A program made the translations under genes and the position numbers. From contig DKEN01000142.1 in assembly GCA_002452515.1 (NCBI GenBank), forward strand, positions 132-9,387: a stretch of 9,256 nt of DNA, written 5' to 3'. How positions within the stretch are numbered: the stretch's first letter is position 1; every line of letters starts with the position of its first letter. Under the pieces are notes generated by a model that was given only the letters and a program-made list of their open reading frames with translations, was not told where the DNA came from and did no database searches. The stretch is from Spartobacteria bacterium UBA6821. Its GTDB lineage: Bacteria; Verrucomicrobiota; Verrucomicrobiia; Chthoniobacterales; UBA6821. This document shows, piece by piece, positions 1 to 6,919 of the stretch.

Positions 1-540
1 CTGCATGGGAACAGATGAGAGGTCGGACCCGAAACCAAAAGCGGTTTGAAAATCGTCCGTTGGGAGGGCGGCGATAGCAGCAACGACAGACATACCATTG
101 CCAATGACCTGTCCGAAAACGGTTGTGGGAGCGTTGCCGTTGGTATTGGTGGCGTCGAGATAGGAGCTGTTGTTGCTCAGATTGATAAACCATTGGCTGG
201 TGGCGCTGTTGGCATTCGTCTTTGTTGATAAGGCCATGGCCACGGTGCCTTGGATATTGGAGAGGTTGGCGCTGGCGAACTCGCTGGGGATGGCTCCATA
301 GCTGGTGACGGGGGCAAGAGAACTGTTGTTGTAATATCCTCCGCTCTGAACGATGGAGGCCGAACCGGCGTTCGTAAGTGAGAGATTAAAGATTGTATCA
401 GCATAGTTGCCATTGGTCACATAGTTGAGAAAGTTGGACACGGTGGCAGGCGCTTTGGAGGGAAAGAGCTGGATGAAGAAGTTACCCATGGAACTGTTCA
501 CCAGCACGGCGTTGGTGGGAACCATGGGAAAAGAAACATA
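1..540 (-). repeat. Tandem cyclophilin-unit duplication, downstream copy
   Basis: This stretch matches 1261-1800 at a fixed offset of 1,260 bp with no frame change. Positions 1-75 are identical to 1261-1335. Similarity remains high to about 360 (for example only two differences between 241-300 and 1501-1560), then declines and fades near 540. The unit encodes the cyclophilin-like domain of the partial gene. Because perfect identity runs into the window edge, the homologous block continues outside the window and further units are possible. Confidence 0.92.
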
Positions 541-2085
541 CTTAGCCAGGTTGACGGTCAATCCCCCGGAGTTTGCCGGGATGATGGCATCAGGCGGGGT
601 GTCCTTGCTGGGAATGCCAATCTGGTGAGAGGCGCTGGTCTGGTTTGTCGTAAAAACCGTGAGGAAGCCCGTTTCGGGAGGAGCCGCATCGTACAAGGCA
701 TCACCCGGCTGGGTGGCGACAAGGGTGACATTACCCGCACCGGTCAGGATGAAGGCGGTATTGGTCACGCTGTTCGTGACATTATTTGTGACGGTATTTG
801 TCACGCCAAGGTTGACAACGCTGTTGGTGGTGCTGGTGACGACCTGATTGGTGATGAAGAACTCTTTGGCCGGGCCGGATGCGACCTTGATCGTGACCGG
901 GAGGCCGGAGGAGGCCGTGGGGAGATTGGTCAGGATGTAATTAGCGGCATTCGTCGCGCTGTAAGTGACATAATTCGGGGGGAAATTGATGGTCTGGACA
1001 AGCTTGTGGTCGGAAACCTGAAACGAATTGGTGACCACATTGCCGTTGGTATCCGAGGCATAAACCGAGATGGTGGCGAAACTAGTGGGTGGGGCGGAGG
1101 TCGGGGGGGTATATTTGACAACCAGATTACTTCCCTGAATCTGAGCCGAGTACACACTTGGATCGGAACTGGTTACGAAGTAGGGGAAGGGGATGGTCGT
1201 CACATTGGTGATGGTGACGAGATCGGAGAGGTAGACGGTGCCTCCGCTTGTCCACCCGTCCTGCATGGGAACAGATGAGAGGTCGGACCCGAAACCAAAA
1301 GCGGTTTGAAAATCGTCCGTTGGGAGGGCGGCGATCGCATCGACGACCGTCATACCAGTGCCAATGACACGGCCGAAAACGGTTGTGGGAGCATTGCCAC
1401 TGGTGTTGTCGGCGTCGAGATAGGAGCTGTTGTTGCTCAGATTGACGAACCACTGGCTGGTTGCGCTGTTGGAATTTGTGTTTGTCGATAAGGCCATGGC
1501 CACGGTGCCTTGGATATTGGAGAGGTTGGCGCTGGCGAACTCGCTGGGGATGGATCCGTAGTTGGTGACGGTGGCAAGAGAACTGTTGTTGGAATATCCT
1601 CCGCTCTGAACGATGGCGGCCGAACCGGCATTCGTATCTGCGAGGTTGAAGATCGTGTTGGCATAGGCCCCGTTGGTCACATACCGAAGGAAGTTAGCCA
1701 CGGTATTCGGGGCGCTGCTGGGGAAGAGCTGGATGAGAAAGTTTCCCAGGGAACTATTCACCAGCACGACATTGGTCAATGCGCTTGGAGAAAAGATATA
1801 CTGGGAGAAATTTACCACCAATTCCCTGTTTTTCGACGACATCAGGACATTTGGCAGCTGTTGCAGCACCGTGGGAGTTGTGAGATTAGCTGTATTAACG
1901 CTTAGACCGCCTGAGTTAATAGGTGTATTTCCTATATATGAGTTATTTATGATTCCTATCGAACCCGACGATGCTTGCAGGCTCGGCAGCGTCACCCCCA
2001 GAGACAGCAGCGCACTGAAGAAAAATGCACCGAAGAGATGATAGATGCGGATCTTCTGGAGAGCGGGCCGGGAAAAAAAATGCAT
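1..2085 (-). CDS. Secreted multi-domain protein with tandem degenerate cyclophilin-like domains (3' end outside window)
   Basis: The frame is open from ATG at 2085 to the window edge (695 codons, no stop), so the C-terminus is missing. Residues about 17-38 form a hydrophobic signal peptide (LFGAFFFSALLSLGV, likely cut after LQA), so export is predicted. Residues 107-292 are cyclophilin-like: VLVNSSLGNFLIQLFP, then GTVAMAL, NSATSQWFVN and TVFGRVIG. A second copy starts at residue 527, exactly 420 residues later, and reaches the edge. Between them lie an Ig/beta-sandwich-like stretch (about 295-415) and a V-T-N-rich linker (428-443). Cyclophilins isomerise X-Pro bonds, but both copies lack the catalytic-Arg segment: residues 143-160 read NTIFNLADTNAGSAAIVQ where family members have HRxxPGFxxQ. 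Gln211 and Phe213 equivalents remain. Activity is therefore doubtful; a binding or structural role is an inference. The paralogue next door keeps the segment. No Shine-Dalgarno is visible; the start was chosen because it directly precedes the signal peptide. Confidence 0.88.
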   Translation of the reverse strand, partial: MHFFSRPALQKIRIYHLFGAFFFSALLSLGVTLPSLQASSGSIGIINNSYIGNTPINSGGLSVNTANLTTPTVLQQLPNVLMSSKNRELVVNFSQYIFSPSALTNVVLVNSSLGNFLIQLFPSSAPNTVANFLRYVTNGAYANTIFNLADTNAGSAAIVQSGGYSNNSSLATVTNYGSIPSEFASANLSNIQGTVAMALSTNTNSNSATSQWFVNLSNNSSYLDADNTSGNAPTTVFGRVIGTGMTVVDAIAALPTDDFQTAFGFGSDLSSVPMQDGWTSGGTVYLSDLVTITNVTTIPFPYFVTSSDPSVYSAQIQGSNLVVKYTPPTSAPPTSFATISVYASDTNGNVVTNSFQVSDHKLVQTINFPPNYVTYSATNAANYILTNLPTASSGLPVTIKVASGPAKEFFITNQVVTSTTNSVVNLGVTNTVTNNVTNSVTNTAFILTGAGNVTLVATQPGDALYDAAPPETGFLTVFTTNQTSASHQIGIPSKDTPPDAIIPANSGGLTVNLAKYVSFPMVPTNAVLVNSSMGNFFIQLFPSKAPATVSNFLNYVTNGNYADTIFNLSLTNAGSASIVQSGGYYNNSSLAPVTSYGAIPSEFASANLSNIQGTVAMALSTKTNANSATSQWFINLSNNSSYLDATNTNGNAPTTVFGQVIGNGMSVVAAIAALPTDDFQTAFGFGSDLSSVPMQ
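757..804 (-). repeat. Four 12-bp tandem units encoding V-T-N-x
   Basis: Read on the minus strand, positions 804 down to 757 are four consecutive 12-bp units: GTGACAAATACC, GTCACAAATAAT, GTCACGAACAGC and GTGACCAATACC. They encode Val-Thr-Asn-x four times (residues 428-443) in the linker before the second cyclophilin-like copy. The flanking linker is also rich in T, N and V. It looks like a coding minisatellite in an extended spacer; copy-number change would keep the frame. Confidence 0.8.
1261..1800 (-). repeat. Tandem cyclophilin-unit duplication, upstream copy
   Basis: This is the partner of 1-540, offset by exactly 1,260 bp (420 codons). It encodes the first cyclophilin-like domain of the partial exported protein. 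Differences cluster in 1321-1420 and beyond 1620, while 1261-1335 and 1500-1620 are nearly identical. This mosaic pattern fits partial gene conversion or selection on particular segments. Confidence 0.92.
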
Positions 2086-2189
2086 ATGTTAAAAAATAGT
2101 GGGATATTTACTATGTCGGGGGGAAAAGGAGTTTTCCTAGCTGGTAGAGGAAATGGTATTCTGACCAGCTCTCCTTGGGTAAATTCTGG
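2086..2189 (-). promoter_or_regulatory. Intergenic spacer between the two cyclophilin genes, with three short hairpins
   Basis: This 104-bp spacer separates the stop of the upstream gene from the ATG of the partial gene. Three inverted repeats are visible. One has arms 2139-2145 and 2164-2170 (AGCTGGT/ACCAGCT, 18-nt loop). One has arms 2122-2127 and 2132-2137 (GGAAAA/TTTTCC, 4-nt loop). The third is a weak 5-bp stem, 2096-2100 with 2110-2114, which on the minus strand runs into a T tract (2091-2096). The last could be a weak terminator or attenuator, but its stem is short and AU-rich. I cannot identify promoter hexamers. Whether the two genes are co-transcribed is undecided. Confidence 0.35.
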
Positions 2190-4484
2190 TTAGAGTGCTG
2201 GCGAAACGGTGAAAATTGCCGATGTGGCGTTGGTGCCGTAGTTGCCATTTGCCGCCTGTGTTGCCGTGATGGTGGTTGATCCAGCTGCTTTAATGGTAAC
2301 GGTATTACCCGAGACAGAGGCCACATTCGTAGCGCTGCTGGTGTAGGTAAATGCACCGGAGGAGGGCGAGGCGGGGTGGATGAGATTGAATCGGGCGGCT
2401 CCGAGGCTCTTTGAGGGGATGCTCCAGGTGCCGAGGATCGGGATTGCCGGAGTGACCGTGACGCTGTTTGAGGCGGTCGATGCGGTGTAATTGCCATGGG
2501 CTGCCACCGTGGCCGTGAGGGTTGCTGTTCCAGCCCCCTTGATGGTAGCCCTACTACCGGAGACCGAGATCACGCCGGTCTTGCTGCTGTGGTAGGTGAT
2601 CGCTCCTCCAGAAGTCGATGTGGTGGTCAGGGGGATGATCTCGTTCAAAATATAGCTTGTCGGCGAGGTCGGTGGGGTAAAGCTGACTGTCGGGACGGCT
2701 GGCAGGACCTTCAGGCTTGTGTTGATGGAGGCTGATGCATACCGGCCCGCAGCGGCCTGGGTGGCCGTAATAATTGCTGTTCCCTTTCCTGCAATGGTGA
2801 CGGTATTGCCCGAGACGGAGGCCACATTTGTATCGCTCGAGGTGTAGGTGAAGGCACCCGAGGAGGTGGAGGCGGGAGCGTTCAGGGTGAGAGTCGCGGA
2901 ACCGTAGGTCTGCGAGGGTATGCTGAAGGTGCCAAACTTTGGTTTCTCTCCGGCGACTGTCAGTATTTTGGTTATATAGGTTGTGCCGTAATTGCCCGCT
3001 GCAGCTTGGGTGACTGTGATGGTGGTGGTTCCTATTCCGGTGAGAGTGACGATATTATTTGAGACGACGGCTACATTCGTATTGCTACTGGTGTAAGTGA
3101 AAGCCCCTGTGGATCGTGAACTGGGCGGCTCCAGAGCAAAGGTGCCGGTACTGGTGCCGATGTTTGTGACGCTCTTTTCTGGAACGCTGAAGCTGCCACT
3201 GATGGGATTCGGGGTCACCCTGAAACTGATTGTTACGGGGTGCGCAGGAGTGTAGTTCAGATTGATATTAGCATTGGTCTCCGTGTTGGCAGTCAGGGTC
3301 ACCGTGCCGGTTCCGCTGAAGAAAGGAATCCCGTTGCTGTTCACCCTCAAAGGTCCCGTATAGGAGGTGATGTCCACGGACACTCCCGAAGAGGAGGTCG
3401 GCCAGTAGTTGCCGATGAGAAACTGATTGGTCGTATAGGTCTGCTCAGGGATGGCCGGAAAGGTGATGGTCTGGGAGCCTGCGATGCTTGGGTAAACCTG
3501 GAACGAGGAGTTTGTGATGAGGTCATTTGTATCAACGGCAAAGACGGTGATCTTGGCAAGGTTGCCGATGGTTGAGGGATTTGTCGGGTAGGCGACGAAG
3601 GAGACGGTAAGATTGGTGCCGTTCACCGCTACGGCAAAAGCATTGCTGTCGGAACTGACGGCAAAATAAGGGAAAGTTCCCTGAAGGGGAAAAATATTGG
3701 TGATGGTCACGAGATTATCGAGGTTGACGGTTCCGTTGGTCCATCCCTGCAAAGGAACAGCGCTGAAAGCGCTGCCGTAGTAGCCGCTGAAGTCGTTTGT
3801 CGGTAGTGCGGCGATGGCTTGGGCGACCGATATGCCGTTGCCGATGACCTGGCCAAAGACGGTGAAGGGGCCTCCATCCGAAGCATTGTCTAACGCGGAG
3901 CTATTATCGGCCAGGTTGATGAACCATTGGTCAGTCGCACTGTTCGGCCCGCTGCTCAAAGCCATGGCCACGGTGCCAGTGAGATTGGAAAGACCCGGTT
4001 CACCGGTCACGGGAGGGAAAGTGGGGATGGCAGAGAGAGAGGTATTATTTGAATATCCCCCCGTCTGGATGACAAATCCCGGCACGGAACGGTGAATAAT
4101 CATGTTCTCATAGTCTCCGTTGGTCACATAATCGAGGAAGTTGGCCACGGTGGCGGGAGCGTTGGTTGGGAAGAGCTGGATGAGAAAGTCTCCCATGGAG
4201 CTGTTGACCACAACTGTGTTGCTGAGCGTCGTGGGAGTGTTGAAATAGTCTGGGAGATTAGTGATGCTGAAATATTGGGTGAGATCAAGGGAGAGAGCGT
4301 TGGAGACCGTGGTGGAAATCGGGGTATTCGTGAACGATTGCAACACTGTCGGACCATTGGTTTGCGCTTCCGCCTTGGTTGAAAGAATTACTCCCAGTAG
4401 GAGAATGACAGAGAAAAGAAAGCCTTCAAAACTGTACCGCAGGTGGCTGGCGAGCAAAGAGGGCCGAGGGGATAGATACATCAT
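2190..4484 (-). CDS. Secreted cyclophilin-type peptidyl-prolyl isomerase with C-terminal Ig-like repeats
   Basis: This gene encodes 764 residues from ATG 4484. Residues 1-40 form a signal peptide with a long N-region and hydrophobic core (FLFSVILLLGVILS), likely cut after AEA. Residues about 90-265 are a cyclophilin domain: SSMGDFLIQLFP, then IHRSVPGFVIQTGGY at 130-144 (Arg132, Phe137 and Gln140 match the CypA active-site Arg55, Phe60 and Gln63), then GTVAMAL, DQWFINLADN (Gln186, Phe188) and VFGQVIG. X-Pro isomerisation in an extracytoplasmic compartment is therefore plausible. Residues 270-420 resemble the linker of the downstream paralogue. Four Ig-like repeats (431-511, 520-593, 602-679, 687-762) share SGAFTYTSS, NVASVSGNTVTI and TATQAAxGNY, most like bacterial Ig group 2. 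The protein ends in SPAL with no visible sorting signal. A TTG at 4517 could add 11 residues; ATG was preferred because the signal peptide follows it. GGGAGG (4506-4511) is 21 nt away, too far for a normal ribosome site. Confidence 0.92.
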   Translation of the reverse strand: MMYLSPRPSLLASHLRYSFEGFLFSVILLLGVILSTKAEAQTNGPTVLQSFTNTPISTTVSNALSLDLTQYFSITNLPDYFNTPTTLSNTVVVNSSMGDFLIQLFPTNAPATVANFLDYVTNGDYENMIIHRSVPGFVIQTGGYSNNTSLSAIPTFPPVTGEPGLSNLTGTVAMALSSGPNSATDQWFINLADNSSALDNASDGGPFTVFGQVIGNGISVAQAIAALPTNDFSGYYGSAFSAVPLQGWTNGTVNLDNLVTITNIFPLQGTFPYFAVSSDSNAFAVAVNGTNLTVSFVAYPTNPSTIGNLAKITVFAVDTNDLITNSSFQVYPSIAGSQTITFPAIPEQTYTTNQFLIGNYWPTSSSGVSVDITSYTGPLRVNSNGIPFFSGTGTVTLTANTETNANINLNYTPAHPVTISFRVTPNPISGSFSVPEKSVTNIGTSTGTFALEPPSSRSTGAFTYTSSNTNVAVVSNNIVTLTGIGTTTITVTQAAAGNYGTTYITKILTVAGEKPKFGTFSIPSQTYGSATLTLNAPASTSSGAFTYTSSDTNVASVSGNTVTIAGKGTAIITATQAAAGRYASASINTSLKVLPAVPTVSFTPPTSPTSYILNEIIPLTTTSTSGGAITYHSSKTGVISVSGSRATIKGAGTATLTATVAAHGNYTASTASNSVTVTPAIPILGTWSIPSKSLGAARFNLIHPASPSSGAFTYTSSATNVASVSGNTVTIKAAGSTTITATQAANGNYGTNATSAIFTVSPAL
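2199..3194 (-). repeat. Four Ig-like (BIG2-type) coding repeats
   Basis: The four repeat units lie at about 3194-2952, 2927-2706, 2681-2448 and 2426-2199 on the minus strand. Each encodes a beta-rich module with the core pattern Gly-Ala-(Phe/Ile)-Thr-Tyr, a Val-x-Ser-Val-Ser turn, and a Thr-Ala-Thr-(Gln/Val)-Ala-Ala-x-Gly-x-Tyr ending. DNA similarity is still visible between the second and fourth units, for example around 2308-2360 and 2809-2861. The third unit is the most diverged, with YHSSKTGVISVSGS in place of the TYTSS form. Such modules usually act as stalks or adhesive spacers on exported proteins. Confidence 0.82.
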
Positions 4485-4537
4485 GCTGAAGAAACAATCG
4501 AAATGCCTCCCTGTCAAGTGAGGGAAAGCAAAAGAGG

Positions 4538-5893
4538 TTAGAGGACAGATTTTGGCGCTGAACTTTGGTCTCTGTTCGCTGATCCTCGTTTCCGTACCCA
4601 GGCGATGGCTTCCTCTTGGGAAGCAAGTGTGCCTTCCAGTTGCCGATTCTGGACGGCTTCCAGAATTTCAGCAAAGTGCGGTCCCGGTTTCCAGCCAAGT
4701 GCAATCAGGTCATGGCCGGTGAGAAGTGGAGGCGGAATTAGAGGTTCAGTGCGGAATTCCTCTCGTTTCGCGATCAACAGGGTGTGATTGTCGAGCATGC
4801 CGTGGCTTCCCAGGCAGTCCACCCGATGAAGTTCGAGTTCCTCTTCAAAGGTGGGCCGAGCCATCATGCGCTTCAAGGTGGAGACTTTCATCTGCGGCAC
4901 ATCCTTGAAACTCATGTGAAGGCGGACAGCTGGCAGGACGGTATCGATCACCTCGTTTGGGAAGCGAAGGCGCTGAAGAAGCCTCAGCCCCATCTCGGTG
5001 CTGACTCCCTCGTGCCCGTTGAAACGGATCCTGCCGGTTTCATCGATGGCTCGGGTCGAAGGTTTTCCAAGATCATGAAGTAACACGGCCAGAACAAGGG
5101 TGAGGGATGCCTCCGGAGCAAGGAGGGAGAGCATCAGGCGCGTGTGGACGAAGACATCCCCCTCGGGATGAAACTCTGGCGGCTGGTCGCATCCTTTCAG
5201 GGCCTCGACTTCGGGGAGAATCTCCCGCAGCAGTCCACTCTCATCCAGAAGATCGAATCCCCGAAGTCGATGCGGTGAAAGGAGGATCTTACTCAGTTCC
5301 TCCCGAATTCGTTCCGCGCTCACCGCATGAATCTCGGGAGCCCATTTTTTCACCGCGCTCCAGGTCTCGGGATCAATGCCGAACCCAAGAGTCGTGGCGA
5401 AACGGATGGTGCGCAGCAGGCGCAGTTTGTCCTCGGCAAAACGTTCGGAGGGATCTCCGATCGCGCGCAAAAGTTTTTTCTCCAGATCCATCCGACCACC
5501 CACAAAATCCAGAATCTTATCCGCGATCGGATCATAGAAGAGTCCGTTCACGGTGAAATCGCGGCGCCGTGCGTCTCCTTCTGCATTGGTAAAATGAATA
5601 CTCTCGGGATGGCGGCCGTCGTGATAGGTGCCGTCACCACGGAAGGTGGCGACCTGGATCTCTTCGCCATCCTGTAGGACAAGGATCACGCCGAACTGGG
5701 CTCCGACGGGCACGGTTCTGGGAAAAATGGCCTCAACCTGCTCCGGGCGCGCACTGGTCGCCACATCATAGTCATGAGGTGTCACCCCAAGCAGTCGGTC
5801 ACGCACGCATCCTCCGGCATAGAGAGCCTCAAATCCATGGGTGCACAAACGTTCCACCACATCTCTAGCGGAATGTTCGGCGGATTTACTCAT
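4538..5893 (-). CDS. cca: Class II tRNA nucleotidyltransferase with HD domain (CCA-adding type)
   Basis: This 451-residue cytoplasmic enzyme is predicted to add or repair the 3' CCA of tRNAs using CTP and ATP. From ATG 5893: GGCVRD at 27-32 and DYD at 41-43 (metal-binding carboxylates), RRRDFTVN at 109-116, and the neck motif ERFAEDKLRLLRTIRF at 150-165 (nucleotide recognition). A C-terminal HD phosphohydrolase domain follows: HTR at 250, HDLGK at 273-277, NGHE at 292-295. VGAQFGVILV fits CCA-adding enzymes better than the GRRFRLxHV-type signature of poly(A) polymerases. I cannot tell full CCA from A-adding, CC-adding or poly(A) activity. An in-frame TTG at 5929 would add 12 polar residues; ATG was preferred because homology begins just after it, although no strong ribosome site precedes either. 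The downstream cyclophilin gene starts 53 nt after the stop. Confidence 0.94.
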   Translation of the reverse strand: MSKSAEHSARDVVERLCTHGFEALYAGGCVRDRLLGVTPHDYDVATSARPEQVEAIFPRTVPVGAQFGVILVLQDGEEIQVATFRGDGTYHDGRHPESIHFTNAEGDARRRDFTVNGLFYDPIADKILDFVGGRMDLEKKLLRAIGDPSERFAEDKLRLLRTIRFATTLGFGIDPETWSAVKKWAPEIHAVSAERIREELSKILLSPHRLRGFDLLDESGLLREILPEVEALKGCDQPPEFHPEGDVFVHTRLMLSLLAPEASLTLVLAVLLHDLGKPSTRAIDETGRIRFNGHEGVSTEMGLRLLQRLRFPNEVIDTVLPAVRLHMSFKDVPQMKVSTLKRMMARPTFEEELELHRVDCLGSHGMLDNHTLLIAKREEFRTEPLIPPPLLTGHDLIALGWKPGPHFAEILEAVQNRQLEGTLASQEEAIAWVRKRGSANRDQSSAPKSVL

Positions 5894-5944
5894 GGTCGTA
5901 TCGTGCCTGTTGTTTGTTTTATGCTGCAAGAAGGAAGGGAATGA

Positions 5945-6039
5945 CTCGCGCGGAGACGCAGGGATCGCAGAGGAGTAAAATGTCCGGGAACGACTTCTTC
6001 ATTGTCCTCTTTCTCTGCGCCTTAGCGTCTCCGCGCGAG
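5945..6039. repeat. Palindromic intergenic element with 15-bp perfect inverted ends
   Basis: The outer arms are CTCGCGCGGAGACGC (5945-5959) and its exact complement (6025-6039). An inner pair, CGCAGAG (5966-5972) and CTCTGCG (6013-6019), is displaced by a 1-nt loop difference. The 40-nt centre (5973-6012) is less structured. The element starts 4 nt after the oppC stop and ends about 50 nt upstream of the cca start, filling that gap. I recall similar GCGTCTCTGCG-type palindromes dispersed in many environmental bacterial genomes, but have not checked this. It resembles a REP/MITE-like element with no coding capacity. There is no T tract, so it is not a classical terminator, though it could stabilise the oppC mRNA 3' end. 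Confidence 0.8.
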
Positions 6040-6043
6040 ATCT

Positions 6044-6919
6044 TCAGTGGCTCTTTGCAGAGAGTTTCCTCCGCAGGGCATCACCAAGATTATACAGCGC
6101 AAGCAGCGTGGTTAGCAGGGCGAGCGATGGAAAGAGGAGCAACCACCAGGCACCGCGGAGCGGGTTGATCGAGGCGGCTCCTTCCGCGAGCAGGGAGCCC
6201 CAGCTTGACTGAGGGGCCTGAACACCGAGTCCGAGAAAACTCAGGAAGGCTTCGTCGATGATGACGGAGGGGATTGCAAGAGTGAGATAAACGAGGACGA
6301 TACCAGCAAGATTGGGAAGGAGATGCCTCCAAAGGATCGCCCAATACCCCTGTCCCAGGACACGGGCTGCGGCCACGTAGGAACGCTCCCGAAGAGCTAG
6401 TGTCTGTCCACGCACGATGCGTGCCATGGTGAGCCATTCGATCACCCCGAGGCTCAGGATGAGAATGACTAGACGGGAGGAACCCACGAGCCAGTTCCAA
6501 CCATGCGCACTGGCAGCAAGCTGGAGTCGCTCATTGAAAGAATTAATAAAGATCAGGATGAAGATCAGCCGTGGAACTGAATAGAGGATATCGACAAAAC
6601 GCATCATGCCGTTGTCAATACTGCTGCGGGCTGAACCCGCAATGAGACCGTAAGTTGTCCCGATCAGCAGACTGATTCCAGCACCACAGAGTCCTACGAG
6701 CAGGGAAATGCGACCTCCCTCCAGAATACGGATCAGGAGATCCCGACCATCGAGATCCGTACCGCAAGGATGGCTCCAACTCGGAGGTGCATAGGTCAAC
6801 TCACCCGGCAGGTCATAGGAGTGGCGAAAGAAAAGTGGACCGAAAATGACGGCTGCTACTATGAGCAGTAAGATCAGGAAGGGCAGACGGCCATTTCTGG
6901 GAAGATCGATACCGGTCAT
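6044..6919 (-). CDS. oppC: Oligopeptide/dipeptide ABC transporter permease, OppC/DppC family
   Basis: This 291-residue inner-membrane protein is the second permease of a peptide/nickel-type ABC importer. A first membrane segment lies at about 13-31. It is followed by the family signature HPCGTDLDGRDLLIRILEGG (50-69), which precedes the transport domain. Further hydrophobic segments are near 72-95, 115-127, 149-163, 203-222 and 257-277. The cytoplasmic EAA loop, which docks on the ATPase, is at 183-203 (ARVLGQGYWAILWRHLLPN). FLGLGVQAPQSSWGSLL (228-244) is typical of the family. Its ATG overlaps the oppB stop (ATGA, 6916-6919) and has a clear ribosome site, so it is translationally coupled to oppB. 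The C-terminus (LGDALRRKLSAKSH) departs from the usual LRDxLDPR ending. Substrate class (peptide, nickel or other) cannot be decided. Confidence 0.95.
   Translation of the reverse strand: MTGIDLPRNGRLPFLILLLIVAAVIFGPLFFRHSYDLPGELTYAPPSWSHPCGTDLDGRDLLIRILEGGRISLLVGLCGAGISLLIGTTYGLIAGSARSSIDNGMMRFVDILYSVPRLIFILIFINSFNERLQLAASAHGWNWLVGSSRLVILILSLGVIEWLTMARIVRGQTLALRERSYVAAARVLGQGYWAILWRHLLPNLAGIVLVYLTLAIPSVIIDEAFLSFLGLGVQAPQSSWGSLLAEGAASINPLRGAWWLLLFPSLALLTTLLALYNLGDALRRKLSAKSH

Noticed and set aside
625..1278. 217-codon plus-strand open frame with Gly/Asp-rich product
   Set aside because: It lies wholly antisense to the cyclophilin gene. Its composition is what the complement of Thr/Asn/Val codons produces, and it has no recognisable domain.
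4506..4517. TTGACA just upstream of the Ig-cyclophilin gene as a -35 box
   Set aside because: At 17-nt spacing the next hexamer is TTTCTT, a poor -10, and the motif also overlaps the alternative TTG start. A single hexamer match is not enough.
4506..4530. TCCCT/AGGGA hairpin after cca as a terminator
   Set aside because: The stem is only 5 bp and no T tract follows it.
5894..5929. TTG-initiated 12-residue N-terminal extension of the CCA-type enzyme
   Set aside because: The extra residues are polar and outside the conserved domain, no ribosome site precedes the TTG, and an ATG lies close to the start of homology.
5945..6039. CRISPR or tRNA-like structure from the inverted arms
   Set aside because: There is one palindrome with no regular spacer array and no cloverleaf or CCA-end signature.
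5914..6168. Plus-strand 84-codon frame across the palindrome
   Set aside because: It runs through the inverted repeat and into the antisense of oppC. Both ends are explained by other features.
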